A stretch of DNA of 64,000 bases from assembly GCA_005656395.1 (NCBI GenBank), contig SRSI01000074.1, positions 372,001 through 436,000 on the forward strand, written 5' to 3'. The stretch is from Strongyloides papillosus. Taxonomy: Eukaryota; Nematoda; Chromadorea; Rhabditida; Strongyloididae. Position numbers and translations under genes: made by a program. The notes under the pieces were generated by a model. It was not told the origin of the DNA and searched no databases. It was given only the letters and a program-made list of their open reading frames with translations. Of the stretch, positions 36,598 through 48,974 are shown piece after piece. Numbering within the stretch: the stretch's first letter is position 1; each line of letters opens with the position of its first letter.

Positions 36598-39500
36598 CCT
36601 TGGAATATAGAATAAAAAAATTAAAAATATTAATATTTATTTTCCTAAAAAGAAAATAATAATAATAATTATGATATTAAATTATAAAAATATGATAAGA
36701 AGGAGGTGGTTTAACGTTTCTAAAACAATGTATGAAATATAAAAGTAAACTGTCAGAGAATTTTTAGTGAATAGTTAGAAATATCGTTTAAACATTTTTC
36801 TCCTCCTTTCTTGTACTAATAATGTTTTTTTGCAATTGTGGAGATATTTAGACTATTTATCAACAAATAGTTTGAGTGTAAAAATAGAAATAAAATCTGT
36901 AGTTGTTCTTATTATAATATTGTTATGGGATAATGATATGATTGTATAAAAATACTGCCAAATGTTTTATAAAATAAATTTAATTTGCTGCACTAAAAAA
37001 TTAGTGTATATTTGATTTATAGACATGTATCAATACATTTATATTATAGGTGGTCATAAAAATTAATAATATTATATATTTCTATAATAAATATTTATTG
37101 TAAATTTTGGTAAACAAAATCCGTACATCGGAAAATATAAAAATTTCTAATATAAATTATCAGAATATATCATAATAAAATTATTGAGAGAGTATAAATA
37201 ATAATATTATAAATTAAAAGTGTTAATAAAGATAGTAGAAAAGAATTTTAAAATTCTAAGTTCAAAAATAAAACATCAAACAATTAATCTTTTGCATTGT
37301 AAAAAAATTATTGTCTATCAACATAAATATTTACTAAAAAAACTATTCATATGAAGTATTATTTATATTTCTTATCATTATAATAATCATTATTTTAATC
37401 TTTCTGCAAAAAAAAATTTATCGAAATAGAAATAGGTAATTTGTAATAATTAAATGATAATATTGTAATGACATTCGTGTATTCATACCAAAAATGTTGT
37501 AAAATATATATAGATAAAAAAATCATACATAAATTTAAAACTTGAACTTTATAAAATTTTATGAATGAAAAGATGTAGTAAAATTTCAGGTTTCTTACTT
37601 TATATAATTTCCAATCATTTAAAAAAATGAATTTGTAAATATGTCAAAAAAATTTTTTGCACAGATCATTTCGCTGAAAAAAAATTTAGCAAAAAAATGT
37701 TTTTTGAAAGAATCATTTGTACAACAATCAGATTATATTCAGTTTGCTGTGCAATAAAATAATTAATAACTTTCTAATGATATTTAAAAAAATTCGCATT
37801 TGTAAAGTTTATGTAAATTTTAGAAAGAATATTGTCAAACAATGAAGATATTTATGCAAAAATTTGTTTAGATTATTTCTGATATTTAATTTACTACTCT
37901 GTAAAGTAAAAAAGTTGAATAAGTTAACTAATGTGGAGAAAAAATGAAAACTAATGCTTTCTAATTTTTTTGCAATAAATAATAATTTACTTCCATATAT
38001 ATAAACAAATCAATCTATGTAAATCTTCGAAACATAAGTTACTCTATTTTAAATAAAGTACAACTACATTTGCATATTCCAAGATTAAAATATATCTAAT
38101 GAAATATTTTCATTATTAATTCGCTGCTTTTTATTTTTTCGTGACGTAAACCCACTTTATTTACATCATGTATAAAATTTACTAGATTTCCTTTAAGAAT
38201 CTAATGATAATTCATTATATAAAATACAACTTTTTATTAATATAAATTTTGTAGTGATAATTAATAGTTGTCTTACTATAAATAAAATTTTTTTTAAATA
38301 TTACTTTATTTAATTTCAGTAAATGAATTATAAAGTATCGAAAATATTTATTCAAAATAAAAAAAAAGTGTTAGGAATTACTTTTTACGGATCTCCGAAC
38401 ATAATATACATTAAAAATTAGTGCTTATAATTAACACCTAAAAAATGAATAGTGATAAAAAATAATATAATGCTTAGCAATAGTTTTATAATCATTTTTA
38501 TAAATAGCTATAAATGACAAAAGTTTTGTTAATGAAATTATAAATAAATATACGAAAAATATAACAAAGTATTATTTAATATAATAGAAATTTAAAAAAA
38601 GAAAAAGGTAATTAATTCATAGCCGATTTAAGTACATGTTATTTTTATCTTAATATTTTAACGTCATTTGCCAAAATTATCGTTAATTGTTTTTTAAATA
38701 AAGTAAAATATTATAGGCAAAAATGTACTTTAATTTGGATAATAGAATACTCACCTACACATGAAGTAGATAATTAAAAAGTTGGAATAAATCTTGTTAA
38801 AAGTAATATTTCTATCAAATATAAAAGACTATATAGTTATATTAATTTATGAAACTAATGAAACAAATAATTTGCCTTTAAACTATTTTATTACTAAAAA
38901 GTAAGTAGATATTTTCTTTATAAAAAAATTTAATTTTTATTTTTAAAAACTAAATTGGCTATCAAAAGTTAATACAGTCTATAATTTTGCATGTGCCTCT
39001 TTGTTATATAATAATACCGTTAATTTATATAAAAAAACAGATTTTATTATTATAAAAAGATGAACAATGTTAAAGATAAAATTATCTCGATAACATGTAA
39101 AAATAAATTTAAAACAATTTAAATGCAGACAGATTAAATATTAATTTAAAAAATTATTAGCAATTTTTTTGCAAAAATATAACATTTAGTTGACAGTCTG
39201 TAACATATAAAATTATTATATATGTAAATATTTTTTATAATAAATATTGCAGAATACATTATTTGTAAAAGAAAAATGGATGTTGGTGATCATATATAAT
39301 ATAAAAAAGTGGGATTTGAATGAGATTATATAATTTCTAACATTTTTGCAAAGAACTCTTATTTATGAAATTACGAAAAAGTTTTTATGCAAAAAAAAAT
39401 TTTGCAAAATATTTTAACGGAATATATTCACTTATATGATATTATTGATGAGATTTTCATATAATATTTGTTTAAGCAGTTTTCTAATTGTTATTTAGCT

Positions 39501-41773
39501 CTTATGAATGTCAATAATTTGAAATTAAAGTAATCTTTAAATATTTAATATACATTGAAAAATCATATGGCTTGTAGGAAAAAAAATCTTATCTTTTTAA
39601 TCATAAAATTATAATTTTACATTAGAAAAACGATTAATTTCTTTGAATGGTAATTATATTTCATAATATAACACCTTAAACTTTGTAAATAATCTATTGT
39701 AAAAAATATGGACAGAAAATTATAAAATTAGTTCACTACAAAAGTGTAATTTTATCTACTACATCCATAATCTTTGGTCAATAAAAATTATAATATTATA
39801 CAATGTTATACAAATGATAGAAAAATGAAAAGTCCAACAGAAATATGAAAAGTTTTTTAAGATTATTTTTCACAATGTGCATAAAATTTTAACGTGTTAT
39901 TAATAAAATGAACTATTTCATTAAGAATTAATAAATAATAATTAAGTAAAAAAGTATATATTGTTTATTATAAATACAAGGAAGTTATTTTAAAAGATTT
40001 GGCATAATTCTATATCAAACAAGACACAAATGTAAAGACTCCAATAATTTTAAAATACAAATAAAATTGTGTTTACAGTTTTTTATAAAACTTTTGCACA
40101 AGTAATTAATTACTTTATGTATCTATATATTTGCCTGTAAAAATATATATTGAAAAAGTAAATAATATTATAGAAGTTTTTTTGCAAAGATTTTTTTCTT
40201 CTTGAAAAGCAAACAATTTTACCTTGCACTTTTGGTGAACATGTTATCGTCAACTTTAACAATTTATGACTTTTGATTTATGAAAATATAAATAAAATGC
40301 ACATTTATTAAAAATATGATATTTTTCAATATTCATTAATTAACAATAATAAAAAAAATCTTCATCAGTAAATGACTATTTATAGATAGTGTAATTAGTG
40401 TAGACTGATTTATAATTTTAATATTTTTACAATATTTGTTATGAGAACAAATGTACACTCATTCAAAACATAAAAGCTACTTATCTTAAAAGACACTTAA
40501 CAAAATAATTGATTTCTCTTTTCGATTTATTTTATTTTTATTATTTCTTTACCAAAATTTTAATTATGTAAATACCAAGAAATTTTTTTAAGATTGTTGA
40601 TAACCACTTAGAAAGTATTTCCTAAGAAGTTACTTAGCGTATTCTTAGTTTACATAAGAATCTAATCGGCATTATTACGACAAATTAATTAAATCTTCTA
40701 CGTAATGATTAAAAACTAATTAAAATAAATTATAATCATCTTGTAGACAATTAAATAAACAAATACGTTTACTGTATAAAAATATTTTATTAAAAGTTAA
40801 TTTTAATTAAAGAAAATTTTATACAATAATAACTATTTTTTTATTCAAAAATTGTTTTGTTATAAATTACATAAGTACATTATTACAACCAAAAAATCGT
40901 GCAAAAGATGAGAAAATATGTATTTAATTCAAATGAACTTTAACAGTAAATGAAAGGATGTAAATAGAAATTTATACCTTTTCATTTTAAATATCTCTGA
41001 AAAACATTAAGGACATATTTAGAAAATGTAATAAAAAGAAGACATACAATTACAATGAATAATATTCTTATTAATAGACGAGTATACATTGTATCTTTTT
41101 TTACATTAAAGTAGGAAATAAAAATAGTTACCGATAATTATTTTTTAAGGGATTTCGAAGAATAAAAATTAATTGAAAAATAAAATGAAACACCTTCCGA
41201 ATAAGTTTTGGGATACAATCAAACAATTATTATTATTTAAAATGAAATATTTATAAAGTTTATAGTTTTAATACTATAAGATTGATTCAAAAAAACATTC
41301 ATTTTCATACCTTAAACTATGTTAAATTTCATTTTTAAACAATTATGAGTACTTCGTTGTTTAAATATTCCATTAAAAACAAATGTTAATTTAAATATCA
41401 ATATAAAACACAAATTTTCACTTTAGTTGAAATTATATCATCTTTAAATTTTTTATTTTTAGAACATTATTTTTTTTTTTTAAAACCTGAAGTATATAAC
41501 ATAATTATTTTTAAATGTTATTAATTTTACCTTATAAAAAAATAAATAAACAAGTTTATATTAGATTTATATGCATCTATATCTAATAGAATTAAGTTTC
41601 ATCTATAATTTAATTAACAAAAAAAGTTGCACTGGATATTTTTTTATTAATAGCATGCAATTAAATGATTTCTAATAGCAAATGAATAAAGACCAACAAT
41701 CATATTTATAATAATTATTATCACGGAAATATTTGTATAATTATTTTAAAGCAAAGCGATTAATTTTTTGTTT
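36598..41773. other. 5.2-kb gene desert
   Basis: Very AT-rich sequence between the F-box gene start and the 3' end of alpha-tubulin. No open frame longer than chance, no spliced coding signal, no RNA gene and no repeat family were recognised. Confidence 0.5.
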
Positions 41774-43274
<1,501 letters not shown>

Positions 43275-43567
43275 TTTAAAAAGTTTATTCACTCAAGAAA
43301 TAATAGAAAATTTATTGAAAGGAAATAAAGAAACAGACAAGAGTATATCTCTTTTTGGTCCTATATATAAATATTATATATATATATATTTCAACTAAAA
43401 AGATAATAAACCCAAATCATTATACAAACATAGCATAAAAGGATGGTAAAGAAGAAGATTGCGAGAAGGAGGAGATAGAAAATGAATTACATGCATTTAA
43501 TGGAAAGATGTGTTTAAAATGAGCACAATACTTTATAATACATTTTTTAATTAAAAAGAAAATAATA

Positions 43568-43651
43568 TTATAGTTCAGAAATTGCTTTTTTAAAATGCAT
43601 CAGATATCGTGCCCATAGTGCCATGTATTCTTTATCTTTTCCTTCATGCAT
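43568..43651 (-). CDS. Possible small ORF, 27 aa
   Basis: An ATG at 43651-43649 opens a frame reading MHEGKDKEYMALWARYLMHF and then KKAISEL before TAA, directly after an in-frame TAA. Its residue mix (Trp, Met, His, Ala, Glu) is unlike the Phe/Ile/Lys/Asn strings that AT-rich spacer gives, which is why it is listed. It could be a short peptide gene, an upstream ORF of the tubulin transcript, or the last exon of an unseen gene. No acceptor site was convincing. Confidence 0.3.
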   Translation of the reverse strand: MHEGKDKEYMALWARYLMHFKKAISEL

Positions 43652-43690
43652 TTATAACATATGTTAGAAGTGTTGCAAATTATCCTTTAA

Positions 43691-43758
43691 CTAGACGAGT
43701 TTCAGTAACAACGAATTAGACTATAAAACTTTTATTCGACATCACGAAACTCGTCAAG
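43691..43758. ncRNA. Candidate microRNA-like hairpin
   Basis: GACGAGTTTC at 43694-43703 is the perfect reverse complement of GAAACTCGTC at 43746-43755. The stem extends outward (CT/AG, one mismatch) and inward after an internal loop through CGAAT/ATTCG (43712-43716 with 43734-43738). Total span of about 68 nt and terminal loop of about 17 nt fit a pre-miRNA. No known nematode miRNA seed was recognised. Strand unknown. Confidence 0.35.
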
Positions 43759-44274
43759 TCCATTTGGAATTTTTTACTTTAATTAATAATATTTATTTTT
43801 TATTTATAATAGTATAAAAATAGAATTAGTTTGAAAAGATAAGATAAAATACGTTTTATACATATTATGACTAGAATTTATAAAAAAAATAATGCATATG
43901 TGTCCTTATATCCATATAAAGCCATGAAATTGGAGATGGTAATATAGATTTATCAAATAATGAAAAATGATAAATAATCATCCAAGAAGGGTAAGAGAAG
44001 TTACATTTATCATCGTAATACTATACCCATATATAGACCTACACAATTTCATTAAAGTACACCGCGCCTACAAAATCAAATTATGTAAAAGGCATTGTTT
44101 ATGTTGTCTAATATTTCAAAATAAAATAAAACAATAAATTTAAACAAGGAGTTTTTCTTTAATATTAAATTTTCTAGGAAAATATTATTTATTGCAATAA
44201 AAAACGAATATTATAATTAGTAATAGTTGGCTACTTTACTTTAATTTTCATAGTAACATAAAAAAAATTAAAAA

Positions 44275-46194
44275 TTAATGTGATGGAGGGAGCCTTTCAA
44301 GAATTGCTTTCACTAAACCAGCGGCCCTGGCTGCAGCATATGGTTGCCAAACACGACCACTACGTGACATTCCATTTTGGTAATCTGTAATTCCACGAAC
44401 AAGTGACCAAGACCCTATACAAGAACCTTGGATTGCAGAAATAACTGATTCAGCACCTGCATCTATAGCCTTCAGCTGGTGTTCCTTAGCGAATTTTTCT
44501 TTTAAATTATAATAAATAGTTTTTATATATTCAGTATTGATCGAGTCATTTGCCATGTTTTTACTGCAATCATTGTCATTTTCTATAATAGGTCTCATAC
44601 CACCAATAGGGCCAACGTGAACTTTAGACGTTGTTCTTTGGGGATTTTGATGTGGTATTGCAACAAAATTACCACCACCAACGGGAACTTTTAAGACATC
44701 TGCTTCATTTGGTTTAGAAAAACAATTATCTTCAGAGGATTCATTTAAAGTATCAATTATTTCTTGTGTAAATGTCTCCCAGTCATTCATTAAGGAAGCA
44801 TCATTTGTTTGTGAGGCTATTTGTGCTAGTATGGTATCGGAGGGATGCCATAATGAACTAATGTAGCCATTATATTCATCTGTATTCCTATCGGTAGTAT
44901 ATTTATTCGCATAGACATATGATGGAGATTCCTTATCTGAGAATGTCCTCGAGTTCGACACTACTACATCACCCAACTTAACAGAATTAACATTTGAATC
45001 GAAGACGTTAGAGAAGTTAAGAACAGCCCCAGCAGCTCCTAGTATTATAACATGATTAACATTTTGGTAATTTCCAAGAAGCCTTGTTGTACCACCAGAT
45101 GCACTTATATAAGCATTAAAATTACCATCACCAATACCAGGAAGTTTGGTTGCAACAACACGGTGTGGACCAATATTTCCAGTAGTGTATACATTACTTT
45201 CACCAGAAGCTCTATATTTATGAAATGTGTGTCTATTTTCAATAACTGTATCAATGGCTTTCTTTTCACTATACAAACTCGTTATAATAGCTATTGTTGG
45301 CTGTTCTTTTCCGTCAAAGTTTTCACCTTGTTTTTTGAAAGCTATTGTTTGATCGATATGCCTTTTCTCAACACGAATCCACTCGTTATCTGCATTTTCC
45401 ACCTTCTCAACAATAGATTTTTGAGTAAGTTCCATTAAGAAATTGTTTATCTCTTCCTCAGTACATTTTAATGCATTTGCCATGTCACAAACTTTTAAAC
45501 TATTAGGGAAGGCATGTTCTAGTAATTCCTGTACATGACCGCTAGTAACTTCAATGTAAGATGGTTCAGAATCTAAAACAAGAAAAGTAATTCGAAATTT
45601 AAAATGTTTTGAATGGAAATATTAAAGTGTAATTGAATTTTAGGTCTTAAAATCCTATTAAACTAACCGTAATCATTTGGCATTTCAATAGCTTCGTCCT
45701 CGTCAGCAAATTTCATGTCAATTTCAATCATTTTGATTTCTTCATAGTTATTTTCCATTGTTCTCAACATTCTCTTTATAAATGTCAAATAATCTAAAAA
45801 AAGATAGTTAAAAACGTAATAAATTTATTTTATAACCTCTTGGAAATGATATAATGATATCTTTGAAAATTTTTTCGGCATACTCATGTTGTAATTCCTT
45901 TTCTATTCCATCATTAAAAACAAATTTTATGTATCTAATTTCTTGTCTTTTTTCATCACTTTTCTCTCCGGGTATGGTTAGCCAAACAGAAAAATTGATT
46001 AAAAGATCATATTCTTCGAGAGGATTATACGTTCCAGTGAACTTATTGACAATAACTCCTGCGTGATCACCACCAGCAATATGAAGTATCTCATCTGTAT
46101 TTAAATCTTGTTCACGTTCAATTCTGATAACATTATGAGTTGGTGATCGTATTATTGGCTTAAGAACAACAAGAGAATGTCTTTCTGTTGACAT
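44275..46194 (-). CDS. Protein with nucleoside-phosphorylase-like domain
   Basis: Exons 46194-45837, 45793-45668 and 45572-44275 join in phase 1, 1, giving about 593 aa. The first ~160 aa (LVVLKPIIRSPTHNVIRIE, TYNPLEEYDLLINFSVWL) are not recognised. Residues about 170-230 (SGHVQELLEHAF, VCDMANALKCTEEEINNFLM, SIVEKVENADNEWIRV) look like a winged-helix-type fold. The rest resembles the PNP/UDP phosphorylase superfamily: PTIAIITSLYSEKKAIDTVI, HRVVATKLPGIGDGN, NHVIILGAAGAVL, KLGDVVVSN, and near the end AIDAGAESVISAIQGSCIG and WSLVRGITDYQNG. That last segment is where nucleoside hydrolases/phosphorylases carry the Glu and Asp that bind nucleoside. Whether it is an active enzyme or a ligand-sensing relative is not clear. 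Confidence 0.75.
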
Positions 46195-48533
46195 ATCTTA
46201 TCTAAAAATATATTTTATTAAAAAACATAGGATTATAGTGGATTTGAAATAGAGTTTTATTATTAAATGAAAATTTGCTAGAAAATAATATTGAATATAA
46301 ATAAACAAAAGGCCTTTAAAGCAAAAAAGTTTTACGAAATAAAAATCTATATACAAATTATCATAAAATATATATTATATGGGACCCCAATTTTATTTGT
46401 GTTAAAAAGGGATGAAATAGACTGTACTCTAGGGGGAAAGATGGAAAGAGAAAGAACCATTTAAACATAAATAGACTATACATTGTTGCTTCCTCGACAA
46501 TTTTGATAAGGTTTTAAATTTTTAGGGTATATTAAGTAGAAATATATATTTAAAAATTCTTGGTTAATTAAAAATATCAATACAATGATGGATGTAAAAA
46601 ATTTAATATAAATATCCAACAAATATTAAATCAATACATATATAATACAATATTTATTAAGTGAGAAATAAAAAAAAACTAAACTATTAATTCTCTCTGT
46701 TTTATTTGTAATATTGCTATTCTTACCAAAAAATAACTTGAATTGTATAAACAGATGAATACTAAAACGATAGTTATACACATACAAGAGAGTTTAACTG
46801 AGTATGTATATTGGAAAAATTCTTTTTAAGGAATTTAAAAATTGTTTCTTTAATACTCTCACCAAAAAATCTCTCTTTTCTTTATATAATAATCTAAAGT
46901 ATTTAACAATAAATTTTATTTCAACTCCAAAAATACATATTTTTTTTATATGTATAAATTTAACAAGACAAAGAAAACATAAACATGTACACAATTTGCA
47001 TTAGTTAAAAAATAGTACACTATCAATTTGATTTTCAAATCATGTATATAAATATTAATAAATGTATTGTATGCCACCAAGAAAAGGTGCAATAAACGAT
47101 AAGAGATTGAGAGAAAATAGTTTTCCTTTATCAAAACATGATACACAAATTGATAACCAAATACTAGTGATGAAGATGAATATTGTTAAAATTAGCTATT
47201 CTTAAAACATATTGAATATGTATATAATAATATTATATAATATATATCTATTACAACAAAATGACTCATTGATATTTGCGTAATATCGTAATAAATATAG
47301 AGGAAGTTAACATGGGAATATATATGATATAACGAGGTGATATAATTAAATTAACAACTGAGGAAAAGAGGTTAATACAATTTTTATGTCAAAGTTGACA
47401 TCAAAAATTAGTAACAATGATTAAAATTTAACCTAAAACGCAGTATTAAAATAATTTTAAAAAAATAATTACATTAAAAAATTGACACAGAAAAAGTTAA
47501 AATTACAGGAAAAAGGTAACAATAAAAAAATTAAAAGTCGCGCCATTAAACTATACTTCTTAATAATTTGCGTTGCAGGAAAAGGTACGAATTCTGACCT
47601 TTTATTTCGTTGATTAATATGTCATATCTTTGCTCTGCACGACAATTATAAAAATGATATATAAATGTGTAGGAAGTAGTGCAAAGACGAGAACAAATGG
47701 TGGAAAAGAGGATATTTCTTAATTAAGAATCGAGAAAATCATGTATCAATTTTTCTATGACATATATTTTTTTGGAAAAAAGTAACCATGAGATTATGAT
47801 CAAAATTATTTTAAATATTATAAAATTAGACTTTATCACTAAGATGTTCATTTTGGTAGCAAGTTCTCATTCATAGTGATATAAAATATCATTAAAAGAC
47901 TTTTTTCAGTAGAAAAATTGCATAATCTGACTAGGACATCTTTTTATTTTTGTTTTCCTTTTTCATCTTTTTCTAGCACATTATTTTTGTTAAACTTTAA
48001 GATTAACATTATTTATTTTTGCTTAATCCTGCTTTCCCAAAGTACATTTTATTGGGTCATCATAAAAGGGATTTAAAAAATGACTTTATTATTTATTATT
48101 ATTTGAGAAGATACAGATAAAAACACATATATTTTTCTTATAATATCTAAACTAAGCTTCTTACTAAATCATTATGTTTGTATTAATTTTATTTATTGTA
48201 AAATATTTGTGTCATATTTAAAATTAATGTCTATTTTTATCATAAAAGTACAAAGATTTGTTTTGGTACAAAAGTTTAATTATTCTTTTTTGGTTTCATC
48301 AATCATTCTTTATATTTTTTTATTTTTACCGCCTGTAATATAACTCAAGAAAAAGTAATAAATAAACATTTTATTCCTCAAAACTTTTTCTGTTTATGAT
48401 AATACATCTTCTACTGAATAAAATACTAAGAAGTTTATATTAATTATTTAAATGACTTTTAAATAATTCAACATGATAAACAATAATTTTAAATAAATTA
48501 TATATTTATACTTAATTGTTGTTGTTTAAAGGG
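46195..48533. other. 2.3-kb intergenic region
   Basis: AT-rich divergent spacer between the phosphorylase-domain gene (-) and the MOCS2A-like gene (+). Open frames near 46794-47146 overlap on both strands, are low-complexity and are rejected. A modest hairpin lies at 47834-47881 (separate entry). Confidence 0.5.
47834..47881. ncRNA. Possible hairpin
   Basis: TATCACTA at 47834-47841 pairs perfectly with TAGTGATA at 47874-47881. ATG/CAT pairs inside after a small internal loop, and the loop is about 20 nt. Size fits a small pre-miRNA, but the stem is short and composition is near background. Low confidence. Confidence 0.2.
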
Positions 48534-48827
48534 ATGTTAGAAAAGAATGTACTTTTATTTGGGTCTGCTCGGGAACCATATGATAATGTTATTAAAATAG
48601 TCTTCCCAAAAGTAGTTAAAGGAAAGATAATTAAGGATATCATATTTCGTGTAAGCACTTAACTAGACAATTGTAATTTCATTTTTTAGGACTTAGATAA
48701 AATTTCACATTTAAAAGACTGTTGTATGCTGGCGATAAACCAAGAGTATGTCAAAGATTTTGATGTTGAAATAGATATGGATAATGTTAAAGAAATTGCC
48801 GTTTTGCCTCCGTTATCCGGTGGATAA
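48534..48827 (+). CDS. Molybdopterin synthase sulfur-carrier subunit (MOCS2A/MoaD)
   Basis: Two short exons, 48534-48650 and 48690-48827, joined in phase 0 by a 39-nt intron, give 84 aa, the normal MoaD size. The protein starts MLEKNVLLFGSAREPYDNV and ends EIAVLPPLSGG. The C-terminal Gly-Gly is thiocarboxylated and hands sulfur to cyclic pyranopterin monophosphate in molybdenum-cofactor synthesis (family knowledge). The ubiquitin-like core residues LAINQEYVKDFDVEIDMDNV sit in the expected places. In vertebrates MOCS2A and MOCS2B share one bicistronic mRNA; here no large-subunit frame follows, since the next gene starts 150 bp away on the other strand. Too small and spliced to appear as an open frame. 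Confidence 0.88.
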
Positions 48828-48974
48828 TTGTTGTCATAATAAAAATTTACTAATTATGTGACTTTTTTATTTTAATAAATTCGAAAATATTAGTATATAA
48901 AGAAAAATAAGGATATTTTTTTGTAATTCTATAGAAAAAATGTACAGTAAATTGTTTGTTTATACAAGAAAATG

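Larger units (their letters stand above)
43275..44274. other. Alpha-tubulin upstream region
   Basis: About 1 kb between the tubulin start and the 3' end of the phosphorylase-domain gene, both minus strand. It begins with an AT dinucleotide tract (43376-43392) and contains a 27-codon open frame (43651-43568, minus) and a long hairpin (43691-43758), listed separately. Confidence 0.5.

Noticed and set aside
45052..45438. Plus-strand frame of 128 codons inside the phosphorylase-domain gene
   Set aside because: Antisense to well-supported coding sequence; Cys/Ile/Phe-rich without family features.
46794..47146. Overlapping open frames on both strands
   Set aside because: Low-complexity Phe/Lys/Ile sequence on both strands at once, as expected by chance here.
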